This document shows positions 26,337-35,579 of a stretch of 64,000 nt of DNA, one piece after another. The stretch's first letter is position 1. Each line of letters starts with the position of its first letter. The notes beneath the pieces were generated by a model. That model was not told the DNA's origin. It saw only the letters and a program-made list of their open reading frames with translations, and did not search any database. The position numbers and the translations under genes were made by a program. Origin of the DNA: a virus; IMG/VR virus record IMGVR_UViG_3300042473_001265, positions 62,001 to 126,000 of that record. The stretch is one strand, 5' to 3'.

Positions 26337-27158
26337 ATGAGCGAATACCGTATATCACTGCTGTTGCCCACTAGAGGCCGCAAAGAAGCACTAAGGCGCA
26401 GTATTCTCAGCGCAGTTGATACAGCAGATGACGTTGATTCGTTTCAAGTGTTGATAGGATTTGATGATGACGACACAGCAACAGTTGACTATTTTACAAC
26501 GGAACTGCAACCAGAATTGGAACAACTTGGTGTAAACTACCAAGCGCATGTGTTTGCCCCAATGGGATATATTCGTCTAAACGAATATGTAAATGGGCTG
26601 GCACGACATGCCGATGCCGATTGGTTGGTTTTCTGGAATGATGATGCTGTTATGGAAACCCAGGGCTGGGACACTGTGATAGCTGCGCATACCGGTGAGT
26701 TCAAAGTGCTGGCATTTCACACACACAATGATCATCCCTACAGTATTTTTCCCATTGTTCCACGGAAGTGGGTTGACATGTTTGGATATCTAAGTCCACA
26801 TCAAATCAGTGACGCATGGATCAGCCAACAGGCCTATGTACTTGATATATGGAAGCGTATTGAAGTAAATGTAACGCACGACAGATTTGATTTGACCGGC
26901 AACAACAACGACGAAATTTTTGAAAAGCGGCCCATGTTGGAAGGTAATCCAACTGACCCTAGAGACTTTCATCACAAGTTCTGGCATGATAGACGAGTGG
27001 CAGATTTGATCAAAATGGTTGGATACATGAAATCACAAGGTCTAGACTGCACGTTTGCCGAAGCAGTGTTTGCCGGCAAACAAAATCCGTGGGAAAAATT
27101 AAAAGCCAATGATACGAACAACCAAATGGCTCAATGGAAACCTGTATGGGCGAAATAG
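26337..27158 (+). CDS. GT-A glycosyltransferase-like protein
   Basis: 273 residues. RISLLLPTRGRKEALRRSILSAVDTADD is the GT2-type N-terminus and ADWLVFWNDDAVMETQGWD carries a D-D-A metal site (variant DxD). The C-terminal LTGNNNDEIFEKRPMLEG is seen in phage and bacterial relatives. Donor and acceptor are unknown. Overlaps the methyltransferase frame. Confidence 0.75.
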   Translation: MSEYRISLLLPTRGRKEALRRSILSAVDTADDVDSFQVLIGFDDDDTATVDYFTTELQPELEQLGVNYQAHVFAPMGYIRLNEYVNGLARHADADWLVFWNDDAVMETQGWDTVIAAHTGEFKVLAFHTHNDHPYSIFPIVPRKWVDMFGYLSPHQISDAWISQQAYVLDIWKRIEVNVTHDRFDLTGNNNDEIFEKRPMLEGNPTDPRDFHHKFWHDRRVADLIKMVGYMKSQGLDCTFAEAVFAGKQNPWEKLKANDTNNQMAQWKPVWAK

Positions 27159-27160
27159 TC

Positions 27161-27940
27161 ATGACATCAACACTGGAACAACGCATCAAACAATACTGGA
27201 ACAATCAGCCTTGCAACATTCGACACAGCGGAAATGAAATTGGCAGTTTAGATTTCTTTAAAGAAGTATCGGCTCGTAGATTCCAAGTGGAGCCACATAT
27301 TCCGGAGTTTGCCGGCTTTCATCTCTGGCAGGGCAAACAGGTTTTGGAAATTGGCCCAGGTATTGGATCTGATGCTGCGGAGTTTGCTCGTCACGGTGCT
27401 GACTATTACGGCATAGACTACAGTGAAGAAAGTGTCAAACTTGCTCGTAAACGATTCGAAGTTGAAGAACTCGACGGCAATTTCCACTGTGGTGACGCCA
27501 GCGACCGAGACATGTACATTGGCTTGCCGCAGTTTGATTTGATCTACAGTTACGGTGTTATACATCATTTTCCTGCCATTGATAAAATTATCAACAATGT
27601 GCATCAAGCTCTCAAGCCCGGTGGCGAATTCCGTTTTATGGTGTATGCCCGTGACAGTTGGAAACAGGCCATGATCAATAAAGGTCTAGATCAATACGAA
27701 GCACAGGCCGGGTGTCCCTATGCCAAAAGCTATACCAAAGATGATATTGCAGTGCTGTTGGGATCGCAATTTCACATTGAGCGGTTGCGGCAGGATCATT
27801 GTTTCATGTATAATGTACAAGCATACAAGCAAGGCCGATATGAACTGGAGCCGTGGTTTGAAGCCATGCCTGCTGCAATGAGAGAAGCTGTCAGAGAGTA
27901 TCTAGGCTGGCACCTGTTGGTCAAAGCACGAAAGATTTAA
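27161..27940 (+). CDS. Class I SAM-dependent methyltransferase
   Basis: 259 residues from the ATG at 27161 (an earlier ATG exists at 27134). Motif I VLEIGPGIGSDAAEFARHG, motif II YYGIDYSEESVKLA, HCGDAS and IYSYGVIHHF, ALKPGGEFRFMVYARDSW. This is the UbiE/small-molecule-type family. With flanking glycosyltransferases it may methylate a sugar or lipid; not certain. Confidence 0.85.
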   Translation: MTSTLEQRIKQYWNNQPCNIRHSGNEIGSLDFFKEVSARRFQVEPHIPEFAGFHLWQGKQVLEIGPGIGSDAAEFARHGADYYGIDYSEESVKLARKRFEVEELDGNFHCGDASDRDMYIGLPQFDLIYSYGVIHHFPAIDKIINNVHQALKPGGEFRFMVYARDSWKQAMINKGLDQYEAQAGCPYAKSYTKDDIAVLLGSQFHIERLRQDHCFMYNVQAYKQGRYELEPWFEAMPAAMREAVREYLGWHLLVKARKI

Positions 27941-27943
27941 TAA

Positions 27944-28354
27944 ATGAAATTGCCAAAAAACTTATCCGTAGATTCAGACTGGTCAACAATCGATCTGTCG
28001 TCGGCAGAGTACACATTAGACAGTAACATGACAACGCCCTACACAATCAATACTTCTACAATCAATACTTCTCCATGGAAAAATGTTTCTGGTACAAGCA
28101 GTACCGGTACAGTGAGCATCAGCGAAAATGGTATTGAAATGCAACCCGGTGCTGATATTGTGATTGGCGGCCAGAGTTTGACAAAAACACTGGCTGCCAT
28201 AAACGAACGATTGGCCATTTTACAACCAAACACCCAACTAGAATCAGAGTGGAAAGAATTGAAAGAGCTGGGCGAACGCTACCGCGAAATGGAGCAAGAC
28301 CTGCTGGAAAAAGCCCGAGTCTGGGGTATACTCAAAGCACCAAGCAAGCGATAG
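27944..28354 (+). CDS. Conserved T4-like phage protein
   Basis: 136 residues. The C-terminal part (DIVIGGQSLTKTLAAINERLAILQPNTQLESEWKELKELGERYREME) is a coiled-coil-like block highly conserved in T4-like cyanophages from memory, preceded by a Ser/Thr-rich N-terminus with tandem INTS repeats (nucleotides about 28046-28073). Function unknown; a structural role is likely. Confidence 0.65.
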   Translation: MKLPKNLSVDSDWSTIDLSSAEYTLDSNMTTPYTINTSTINTSPWKNVSGTSSTGTVSISENGIEMQPGADIVIGGQSLTKTLAAINERLAILQPNTQLESEWKELKELGERYREMEQDLLEKARVWGILKAPSKR

Positions 28355-28367
28355 ATGTAACACACCA

Positions 28368-28871
28368 ATGACCGAAGAAAAAAAATCTAATATTGCCAAA
28401 GGTAGAAATAGCTTTGATGCAGATATAGATGGTGCCATTGTTCCGTTCTTCAATCGAAATGTCACGCCGTATGGCACTGAAGCAGGTGGTGCTAAATTTG
28501 AACTGGTTCCTGTTACCAAACAAAAAGACATAATGATCAATCATGCTAGGATGTATGCCCAGCAAGAACATGATAGAATTATGCAGTTGGTTGCTGTGTT
28601 GGAAAAGCAAGCGCAGGATATCAAACGCCGATTGGATGTAACAGATGCAGTGCATGCAGCAGAGTATCAATTTCAAGTGGTGATAGGCAACTGTTACTGG
28701 CTAGCCTGGGACCGCCGCAAAGAAAAAATGCTGCTGGTTCATCATGGACCCAATGACTGGAGTAGTGGGCCGCCCGATAATTATGTGTATCAGTCACAGG
28801 TAAAATACATGGGTGACCATACATGGATGGAAATAACTGAAGGAACAGGCAATGGGAACATATTACCGTAA
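28368..28871 (+). CDS. DUF2452-like protein
   Basis: 167 residues. HARMYAQQEHDRIMQLVAVLEKQAQDIKRRLDVTDAVHAAEYQFQVVIGNCYWLAWDRR matches the DUF2452 pattern. The family is known from animals and phages and has no known activity. Overlaps the next gene by 20 nt. Confidence 0.7.
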   Translation: MTEEKKSNIAKGRNSFDADIDGAIVPFFNRNVTPYGTEAGGAKFELVPVTKQKDIMINHARMYAQQEHDRIMQLVAVLEKQAQDIKRRLDVTDAVHAAEYQFQVVIGNCYWLAWDRRKEKMLLVHHGPNDWSSGPPDNYVYQSQVKYMGDHTWMEITEGTGNGNILP

Positions 28872-29472
28872 CATAACAAAATTCATTGACACAATTGACA
28901 ACGGCCATTGGATCGAAATTGGAGTGGACCGTGGCGAAGGCAGTACCCGATTCTTTGCGGATCTGTGCCAAGCTCGTGGGGTGGATTTTTACGGTGTAGA
29001 TATGGATGCTGAACAAATTAAACGGGCAACCAGCAATTTAATGGTTGACGGAACACTGCCAGATCATGTAAAATTAGCACAGGCCAAGGGCGAAGAATTT
29101 TTACAACAGTTGGACCCAGCAGTTAAAATATCATTGGCATACCTGGACAACTTTGATTGGGATTACTGGTTGGGTGGCGCAGAAGAAGGGTTTGTAGCCG
29201 GTGTCAAACAGAAGTATAGAGATTTAATGAACATTGAGATGACCAACCTAAATAGTCAGCAAACACACCTGTTGCAGGCAATCTTGTTGATGAACAGGAT
29301 GACTGACAACAGCATTATCATATGTGATGACACTTGGTATCATCCGCAAGAAGGTGTTTTCATTGGCAAGTGCTCTGCTGCTATTCCTTTTCTAATGCTG
29401 CAAGGATATAGACATTTGCACAATGATGGATACAGGCAAAACAGCGGCGCAATTTTTGGAAGATTTAAGTAA
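28852..29472 (+). CDS. Class I methyltransferase-like protein
   Basis: 206 residues. HWIEIGVDRGEGSTRFFADLCQARGVDFYGVDMD is a SAM site and SIIICDDTWYHPQEGVFIGKCSAAIPFLMLQGYR resembles the small-molecule O-methyltransferase (Methyltransf_24) end. Part of the run between QueD and QueE; substrate unknown. Confidence 0.75.
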   Translation: MGTYYRNITKFIDTIDNGHWIEIGVDRGEGSTRFFADLCQARGVDFYGVDMDAEQIKRATSNLMVDGTLPDHVKLAQAKGEEFLQQLDPAVKISLAYLDNFDWDYWLGGAEEGFVAGVKQKYRDLMNIEMTNLNSQQTHLLQAILLMNRMTDNSIIICDDTWYHPQEGVFIGKCSAAIPFLMLQGYRHLHNDGYRQNSGAIFGRFK

Positions 29473-29480
29473 AGGATAAT

Positions 29481-30356
29481 ATGTTCGGAACAAACGAAAT
29501 CATTGGCAAGAAGTACTTTAAAGACGCACAAGAAAACACCTTGATGGTGACCAGTATGTTCTTTACCTTACAAGGTGAAGGACCCTATGCTGGCTTGCCA
29601 GCACTGTTTATTCGACTGGCCAAATGCAACTTGGATTGCAGTTTCTGTGACACATTCTTTGATGACGGTGATGTGTTCACCTATGCAGAACTGGAACAAA
29701 AGGCACATGAAACTATTCGCGACTTTTGGGTCAGCAAAGGCAAACCAGTGCCTGAGTGGGCAGTGCGGGATCGCAACGACTATCCCGGAGTTGTTCTGGT
29801 AATGACTGGCGGCGAACCCTTGCTGCAAGACAACATCTCGGGATGGATGAAACGACAGTTGTTGCACTACAAAGCAGTGCAGGTTGAAAGCAACGGCATA
29901 CCTGACACAGATGTGCCTACTGGTGTCACACTGGTGTGTTCGCCCAAATGCATTGAGAAGAATGGCAAGGCTGTCAAGTATCTTGCACCCAGTAAAACTA
30001 TTTTAGACCGTGCAGACTGTTTGAAGTTTGTTGTAACTGCCGATGCGGAATCACCTTACAACACAGTTCCAGACTGGGCATTTGAATGGAAACAGCGCAA
30101 CCCCAACAAGGAAGTTTACTGTAGCCCAATGAACGTCTACAACAGTTTTCCACAGAAGATCAAATTGTTGCGAGCAGAGAAAGGCCAAATAACCATGGCT
30201 GAACGCAGCACTGTGGATGAAGTGATTAGTTTTTGGGAACCAGGGCTGTTGAACTTGGCTGACAACCAACGCAATCATGAATATGTGGGGCAGTTTTGTA
30301 TAGAGAATGGGTTCAAGTTGAACTTGCAGCAGCATCTATACACAAGTTTGGCATAA
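29481..30356 (+). CDS. queE: 7-carboxy-7-deazaguanine synthase (radical SAM)
   Basis: 291 residues. MFFTLQGEGPYAGLPALFIRLAKCNLDCSFCDTFF holds the family Q-G-E-G and the [4Fe-4S] cluster C49-x3-C53-x2-C56; VLVMTGGEPLLQ is the SAM GGE motif. It converts CPH4 to CDG, a purine-like base. With FolE, QueD and DpdA it provides CDG for DNA insertion; no QueC is present here to make preQ0. Electrons could come from the ferredoxin at 22712. Confidence 0.92.
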   Translation: MFGTNEIIGKKYFKDAQENTLMVTSMFFTLQGEGPYAGLPALFIRLAKCNLDCSFCDTFFDDGDVFTYAELEQKAHETIRDFWVSKGKPVPEWAVRDRNDYPGVVLVMTGGEPLLQDNISGWMKRQLLHYKAVQVESNGIPDTDVPTGVTLVCSPKCIEKNGKAVKYLAPSKTILDRADCLKFVVTADAESPYNTVPDWAFEWKQRNPNKEVYCSPMNVYNSFPQKIKLLRAEKGQITMAERSTVDEVISFWEPGLLNLADNQRNHEYVGQFCIENGFKLNLQQHLYTSLA

Positions 30357-30370
30357 CAAAGGAAAACACA

Positions 30371-30760
30371 ATGGGATTTTTTGATAGATTTAAAAAGAAG
30401 CCAGCGCCAGAAACTCCGAAACCCCGGACGGAGAAACCTAAAGCACCAGTCAAAACTGAAAAAGAAATTGCTACAGAAAAAGGACAACCTTGGGTTGCTA
30501 TCTTGAGCATGGACATTGATCCTGACAACTTGCATCAGGGTGCATTTGAACTGGACTGGAATGACAAGTTTGTGGCCAATCTGGTGCGAGCAGGCTATCA
30601 AGGTCGGCCCGATGACAAAGATTCCGACATAGTGGATCGCTGGTTTCAAAATGTTTGCAGGCATGTGGTCATGGAAACCTGGGAACAGGAAATGGCCAAC
30701 AATCCTAGTCGTGTGGTTAAACAACGAGACATCGGCGACGGCAGAACAGAAGTGTCTTGA
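30371..30760 (+). CDS. Conserved phage protein
   Basis: 129 residues from the ATG at 30371. MGFFDRFKKKPAPETPKPRTEKPKAPV is a basic/Pro tail, then PWVAILSMDIDPDNLHQGAFELDWNDKFVANLVRAGYQG and VCRHVVMETWEQE. I recall this in T4-like marine phages. The function is unknown. The stop overlaps the next ATG by 1 nt. Confidence 0.65.
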   Translation: MGFFDRFKKKPAPETPKPRTEKPKAPVKTEKEIATEKGQPWVAILSMDIDPDNLHQGAFELDWNDKFVANLVRAGYQGRPDDKDSDIVDRWFQNVCRHVVMETWEQEMANNPSRVVKQRDIGDGRTEVS

Positions 30761-31383
30761 TGATCTTGTTCAACGGTGACAGCCATACAGCTGGATCTAA
30801 TACAACTGTTGCAGATAGATTTAGTAATTTGGTATCTGCTGCATTTGATGCTGATACTGTTAATCTAGCAAAAATCGGAGCCAGCAACGCTCGAATTTTA
30901 AGAACCACACAGGAATACATTGCCAATAACACAGTGGATTTAATCGTGGTTGGATGGTCTACCTGGGAACGCGAAGAATGGAAATATCAAGATAGTTATT
31001 ACAGTGTTAACTCGTCCGGGCATGACGCATTGCCACCAGCACTGTTAGACCGGTACAAAACATGGGTAATAGATCAAACACCAGACAGTTTAATTGCTAA
31101 ATCGCAAAAGTGGCACGAAGATATTTACAAATTTCATTTGGAATTAGAACAAAAAAATATAAAGCATTTGTTTTTTAATTGCATGTATGATTTTTTTCGT
31201 CCATTGAATGTTTACAACTGGAACAATCAATATATAGGGCCATATGACAATGACAGCAGCTATTACTGGTATTTAAAAAATCAAGGTATCAACGCCGACC
31301 AATGGTATCATTATTGCGCCGACGGTCATGCCCAATGGGCAAGGTTGTTAGTTAATTATATTAAAGAATACAAATTACTATGA
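30760..31383 (+). CDS. SGNH-hydrolase-like protein 1
   Basis: 207 residues from the ATG at 30760 (TGATG). It opens ILFNGDSHTAGSNTT (GDS block I with nucleophile Ser), NLAKIGASNARILRTTQEY (block II G/N) and ends with YHYCADGHAQWARLL (D-x-x-H-like catalytic dyad, DGH). A homologous gene follows directly, and two more lie at 36079 and 36884. The family may deacetylate or esterify glycans. More AT-rich than average. Confidence 0.7.
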   Translation: MILFNGDSHTAGSNTTVADRFSNLVSAAFDADTVNLAKIGASNARILRTTQEYIANNTVDLIVVGWSTWEREEWKYQDSYYSVNSSGHDALPPALLDRYKTWVIDQTPDSLIAKSQKWHEDIYKFHLELEQKNIKHLFFNCMYDFFRPLNVYNWNNQYIGPYDNDSSYYWYLKNQGINADQWYHYCADGHAQWARLLVNYIKEYKLL

Positions 31384-32081
31384 TATTGTATGTAAACGGC
31401 GACAGCCATACCGCAGCAGCAGAAGCAGTCAATCCACATGCATTTGCCATGGACGATGGACCATTGTTTTACATGGGGCGGGCACCACATCCAGAAAATT
31501 TAGCAGTGAGCTGGGGCACACGCTTGAGCAAAGCATTAAGAGCCAGTTTCCACTGCGGTGCCGAGAGTGCCAGCAGCAACACCAGAATACTCAGAACAAC
31601 CAGAGATTGGCTGACCAAAATACGAAACTTTGACGAAGTGTTGATGGTGATTCAATGGAGTACCTGGGAACGCGAAGAATGGTTGATTGACGGTGTGTAC
31701 TATCAAATTGGTGCCAGCGGACAGGACGATGTGCCCGAAGAACATACACAACGCTACAAGGAATTTGTAGTTGGTGTTGATTGGAAAGAAAAAACCAAAC
31801 AAGCACATAATGAAATTTGGCAACTGCATACCGATCTGGAGGGCCTGGGTGTAAATCACATCTTCTTCAATGGCAACAACGATTTTAGTGCAATTACAGA
31901 CCGAAAAGACTGGGGCACCAGTTATATTGACCCATATGATCCTGCAGGCACTTACAGTGCTCGAATACAAGCACAAGGTATCCAAACAGTTACGCCCAAA
32001 TCGTGGCATTTTGGCAGCGATGGCCATAGCTTTTGGAATCGTTTTATGTTACAATATATCAATGCCAACAACAAAGTTTAA
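31380..32081 (+). CDS. SGNH-hydrolase-like protein 2
   Basis: 233 residues, overlapping its paralogue by 4 nt. ILYVNGDSHTAAAEAV, SASSNTRILRTTRDW, VIQWSTWEREEW and WHFGSDGHSFWNRFM match the upstream protein motif by motif. It arose by tandem duplication. Probable Ser-His hydrolase of the GDSL/SGNH fold, likely acting on a glycan or lipid; the substrate is unknown. Confidence 0.7.
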   Translation: MILYVNGDSHTAAAEAVNPHAFAMDDGPLFYMGRAPHPENLAVSWGTRLSKALRASFHCGAESASSNTRILRTTRDWLTKIRNFDEVLMVIQWSTWEREEWLIDGVYYQIGASGQDDVPEEHTQRYKEFVVGVDWKEKTKQAHNEIWQLHTDLEGLGVNHIFFNGNNDFSAITDRKDWGTSYIDPYDPAGTYSARIQAQGIQTVTPKSWHFGSDGHSFWNRFMLQYINANNKV

Positions 32082-32090
32082 AGAGTTATC

Positions 32091-33098
32091 ATGCGTTATG
32101 TGTTAATTGATACAGCCAACATGTTCTTTCGTGCCAGGCACACAGCTTTTCGCGCCAGTGATCCTTGGGAAAAAGTCGGAGTAGCACTGCATACCACCTT
32201 GATGAGTGCCAACAAAGTGGTCAAACGCTTTGAAGCAGATCATGTGGTATTTGCACTGGAAGGTCGCAGCTGGCGCAAAGATCACTACAAACCTTACAAG
32301 GCCAATCGTGCTGTGGCTCGCGCAGCACTGACCGAGGCCGAAGCCGAAGAAGATGCCATGTTCTGGGAAGCATTTGATAACCTGACTAAATACTTGTCAG
32401 AGCGAACCAACTGTAGTGTGATTAGATGCCCCACTGCCGAAGGCGATGACATCATTGCTCGCTGGATCAATCTACATCCCCAAGACGAACACATTGTGAT
32501 CAGCAGCGACACAGATTTTGTGCAGTTGGTGGCCCAAAATGTAAAACAATACAATGGTATCACAGACGAACTTATCACAGTTGACGGTATCTTTGATGCC
32601 AAAGGCCGACCTGTAGTTGACAAGAAAACAAAAGAACCCAAGAAGATTCCAGACCCTGCGTGGTTGTTGTTTGAAAAGTGCATGCGTGGCGACACCAGCG
32701 ACAATGTGTTTTCGGCATATCCAGGAGTGCGCACCAAAGGTACCAAGAACAAGGTGGGCCTAGAAGAAGCATTTGCTGATCGTACAAACAAAGGCTATTC
32801 GTGGAACAATCTCATGTTGCAGCGTTGGACTGACCACAACGGCGAAGAACATCGTGTGCTGGACGACTACGAGCGCAATAGACAGTTAATCGATCTTACA
32901 CATCAGCCGCAGGCCATCAAAGACACTGTGGATCTTGCCATCATTGACCAGGTGTCGCACAAAGATATTGGTCAAGTTGGTGTGAGATTCATGCAGTTCT
33001 GTGGCAAATACGATTTGGTCCGATGCAGCGAAGGTGCCGACAGTTTTGGTCGTTGGTTGAACGAGACATATAAAGGAGTACTAAATGTTAGTGGCTAA
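32091..33098 (+). CDS. 5'-3' exonuclease / FEN (T4 RNase H-like)
   Basis: 335 residues (T4 RNase H: 305). Acidic FEN motifs: LIDTANMFFRARH (D7), EGRSWRKDHYKPYKANR, CPTAEGDDIIARW, VISSDTDFVQLV and MRGDTSDNVFSAYPGVRTKG (helix-hairpin-helix side). It should remove RNA primers during lagging-strand synthesis and degrade flaps. It overlaps the next gene by 14 nt. Confidence 0.88.
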   Translation: MRYVLIDTANMFFRARHTAFRASDPWEKVGVALHTTLMSANKVVKRFEADHVVFALEGRSWRKDHYKPYKANRAVARAALTEAEAEEDAMFWEAFDNLTKYLSERTNCSVIRCPTAEGDDIIARWINLHPQDEHIVISSDTDFVQLVAQNVKQYNGITDELITVDGIFDAKGRPVVDKKTKEPKKIPDPAWLLFEKCMRGDTSDNVFSAYPGVRTKGTKNKVGLEEAFADRTNKGYSWNNLMLQRWTDHNGEEHRVLDDYERNRQLIDLTHQPQAIKDTVDLAIIDQVSHKDIGQVGVRFMQFCGKYDLVRCSEGADSFGRWLNETYKGVLNVSG

Positions 33099-33519
33099 AG
33101 TAATAGCAGATAAACAATATTGGATTTTGCAAGACGACAATCAAAAGGTCGGCAACATCGAAGCATGGAACGGCGGCTATCAGGTTCGCATACATGATCA
33201 AGTAAAACAGTTTAAAACAATTAAACTTGCGGCTCGTGAATCAAACATTGTGTTTGAAAAAGGCGCGGTGCCAACCAAACCAGACACCAGCCAGGTACAT
33301 GGCTTTCCTGTGTCAGGCAGATGTTATAATCCTGTATGGGATGTGGCACATCGCTTGCCGTTGTATACCAAGACTCGCAAAAGCAAAAGTTGGTTTGCTG
33401 CCGGATGGTATTCTATCAAGCGTGGGCGTAAATGGAAGTTGGTACAGGATCCCAAGTTGATTGCACTACAACGCTATCCGTATCAAGGCCCATTCCACAG
33501 CAAAGAAGAAGTAAAATGA
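33085..33519 (+). CDS. Conserved T4-like phage protein
   Basis: 144 residues. VHGFPVSGRCYNPVWDVAHRLPLYTKTRKSKSWFAAGWYSIK...LIALQRYPYQGPF is a block I recall as near universal in T4-like cyanophages; function unknown. Located between exonuclease and MazG with 4-14 nt overlaps, so part of a nucleotide-metabolism operon. Confidence 0.7.
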   Translation: MLVAKVIADKQYWILQDDNQKVGNIEAWNGGYQVRIHDQVKQFKTIKLAARESNIVFEKGAVPTKPDTSQVHGFPVSGRCYNPVWDVAHRLPLYTKTRKSKSWFAAGWYSIKRGRKWKLVQDPKLIALQRYPYQGPFHSKEEVK

Positions 33520-33881
33520 ATCCGTTTAGAGACCAAGAAAAGTTCATGCGAGCATGCGATCAGAAAACTGATGCGTATGCAATTTCTCAGTACAACATGT
33601 ATCTGAATCTGATAGACGAAGAACATGCTGAACTCAAACAAGCAGTTGCCGACGACGACATGACCGAACAGTTGGATGCCTTGATTGATATTTTAGTTGT
33701 GACAATTGGTGCTATTCACAGTGCTGGCTTTGATGGTGAAGGTGCTTGGAAAGAAGTCATGAGTACAAACTTTGCTAAGATTGATCGTGAAACTGGCAAG
33801 GTGCGCAAGCGTGAAGATGGCAAGGTACTCAAGCCCACCGGTTGGACTCCGCCAGATCTCAAAACATATCTTAAAAAATGA
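33516..33881 (+). CDS. MazG-like NTP pyrophosphohydrolase
   Basis: 121 residues from the ATG at 33516 (4-nt overlap). The all-alpha NTPase motif is clear: YLNLIDEEHAELKQAVADDDMTEQLDALIDILVVTIGAIHSAGF (E-x2-E ... E-x3-D). Such phage MazG proteins hydrolyse dNTPs or possibly (p)ppGpp. The single domain is the usual phage form. Confidence 0.85.
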   Translation: MNPFRDQEKFMRACDQKTDAYAISQYNMYLNLIDEEHAELKQAVADDDMTEQLDALIDILVVTIGAIHSAGFDGEGAWKEVMSTNFAKIDRETGKVRKREDGKVLKPTGWTPPDLKTYLKK

Positions 33882-34087
33882 GTATCCATATTCAAAAATT
33901 CATTGAGCGTGTACAGGGTTTTGAAGCCAGAGCCGCAAAAGACTTTACCATGTCAATGAAAGATGCCAAAGATCTACACGCCGATATCACACGACTACTG
34001 TTGACTGTGAATCAACTGCGCGAAATGACTGTTGCTGCCCAACAAAACGACAAAATTTCCATTGAAGTTGGGGGCGGCTCATTCTAA
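33878..34087 (+). CDS. Small helical phage protein
   Basis: 69 residues, overlapping MazG by 4 nt. MSIHIQKFIERVQGFEARAAKDFTMSMKDAKDLHADITRLLLTVNQL is helical and coiled-coil-like; T4-like phages carry similar small proteins of unknown role. A CATAAATA motif follows at 34105. Confidence 0.6.
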   Translation: MSIHIQKFIERVQGFEARAAKDFTMSMKDAKDLHADITRLLLTVNQLREMTVAAQQNDKISIEVGGGSF

Positions 34088-34128
34088 TAACTCCCTATAT
34101 TTGTCATAAATAAAAATGTAGGAGTTTA

Positions 34129-34428
34129 ATGATGTCAAGACCCAAACCCAAAGTTCTTTTAGAACTCACAAACAAAGCCACTTACAAGACAGAACAGGTG
34201 TTGTCTTCGTCCGGCGTGTGGGCGGTATTCTATGATGACACTCCGATCAATCTCAAGACCAGCAACATGCTGGTGCAGACTCCTGGACCCAAATACAAGA
34301 AAGTTTCTTTCTCCAATCCCGGACATGCTCACAATCTTTCAAAGAAGTTAAACGCACAATTCAAGACTGACAAGTTCACTGTGGTGTTGTTGAAGCAGGG
34401 CGATACTGTTCAGCCCAGTGGTGCGTGA
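34129..34428 (+). CDS. Conserved phage protein
   Basis: 99 residues (MMSRPKPKVLLELTNKATYKTEQVLSSSGVWAVFYDDTPINLKT...). Basic, beta-rich: GPKYKKVSFSNPGHAHNLSKKLNAQFKT. A good Shine-Dalgarno (TAGGAG) lies before the ATG pair and ATAAATA 24 nt upstream suggests late transcription. Function unknown. Confidence 0.65.
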   Translation: MMSRPKPKVLLELTNKATYKTEQVLSSSGVWAVFYDDTPINLKTSNMLVQTPGPKYKKVSFSNPGHAHNLSKKLNAQFKTDKFTVVLLKQGDTVQPSGA

Positions 34429-34777
34429 CAAACTAAAATTGACTCAAGCATTGGTAGCAGAGCTGCCAGTAGAGTTCAACGAGTCTGTGGAATCTGCATC
34501 AAGATCCTGGTGGTCAAACATTCGCAAGACCGGCGGCATGAGATTGACTGACCACGGTTACTATGTGTTTAGTCGTGTGTTGGATCTGGCACATTACGGA
34601 ATAGATATCAAGCCAACAGCCAGTCGCATTGTGTTGGCGTTAGATCGCAAACTACAAACTCCTTACTATATAGAAATTGAAAAACGCATACCTGTGAGAG
34701 TATACATGTTTGGCAGCCGCGAAGCAGTGACAGCACAGTTGTATGGTGATTTGGAAAAGTTCTTAAAGAATTATTAA
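34418..34777 (+). CDS. Conserved phage protein
   Basis: 119 residues from a GTG start overlapping the previous gene by 11 nt. Blocks SWWSNIRKTGGMRLTDHGYYVF and YYIEIEKRIPVRVYMFGSREAVTAQLYGDLEKFL. I recall it as a conserved T4-like gene without known function. Confidence 0.65.
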   Translation: MVRDKLKLTQALVAELPVEFNESVESASRSWWSNIRKTGGMRLTDHGYYVFSRVLDLAHYGIDIKPTASRIVLALDRKLQTPYYIEIEKRIPVRVYMFGSREAVTAQLYGDLEKFLKNY

Positions 34778-34778
34778 C

Positions 34779-35579
34779 ATGATTGATACAATCACAATTG
34801 TATTTCAAGACGAATTAGAAACATTAAAAACTCAAGCGCGGAGTTTAGCAGTTTACGGTAAAGACTTGGGTACTATATTTGTAGTGATAAATCAAGACAC
34901 AGATCTAGTGCCCGAAATTGATCGATCCTGGTGGGGTCGTTTTCATGATCATGTTCAAATAATTTCAAGAAATACATTTGGAGATGCATGGGTTCAAAAC
35001 GGTTGGGTAAGTCAGCAGGCATTAAAATTGTTGACCAGCACTTTTAGCAGCAATGATTGGAGCATAATACTTGATGCTAAAACTTTTTTTGTTAACCCTA
35101 TGCCTGAGGTGGAATCTAGGCCGGCTGTAGGCCAGCTGGAGATTTATCCGGTATTTGTGCCCAGTCAAGAGATAGTCAACCGGTTGTTTGGAATTGATCT
35201 TGTAAAACAACTAGGGCCCGGTGGTGTTCCTTTCGTAATCAACAATGGTCAAGCTCGGGAAATGATCAAGTGGATAGAGTCCCACACTCAACAGACATTT
35301 GCCAGCTGGTTCCAAAGTCAAGGCATGCTGACAGAATTTATTTTGTATTCAGGATGGATACAGTATCAGTACGGTGATTTTAATTCGTTGTACAATGTTT
35401 CAAAATCCAATCTGCAGCCGTGTAATCTTTGTCACAGCGAAGTGGCCAGTTTTGATCGTATATTTAAAACAATGGCCAGTGCTACCACAGTTAGTGTACA
35501 TCGCAGAGCATGGACCGAATTGACTCCCGTGCAACAAACACAATATACCAATTTCTTAGCCAGCAGGGGCATTCTATGA
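34779..35579 (+). CDS. DUF6492-like glycosyltransferase
   Basis: 266 residues. TITIVFQDELETLKTQARSLAVYGK is a GT-A start, GWVSQQALKLL and WSIILDAKTFFVNPM carry the D-A-K/T metal site variant (usually DSD), and GPGGVPFVINNGQAREMIKWIE the acceptor half. The AT content is raised. It overlaps the PIG-L gene by 4 nt, so transfer and deacetylation may be consecutive steps. Confidence 0.65.
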   Translation: MIDTITIVFQDELETLKTQARSLAVYGKDLGTIFVVINQDTDLVPEIDRSWWGRFHDHVQIISRNTFGDAWVQNGWVSQQALKLLTSTFSSNDWSIILDAKTFFVNPMPEVESRPAVGQLEIYPVFVPSQEIVNRLFGIDLVKQLGPGGVPFVINNGQAREMIKWIESHTQQTFASWFQSQGMLTEFILYSGWIQYQYGDFNSLYNVSKSNLQPCNLCHSEVASFDRIFKTMASATTVSVHRRAWTELTPVQQTQYTNFLASRGIL

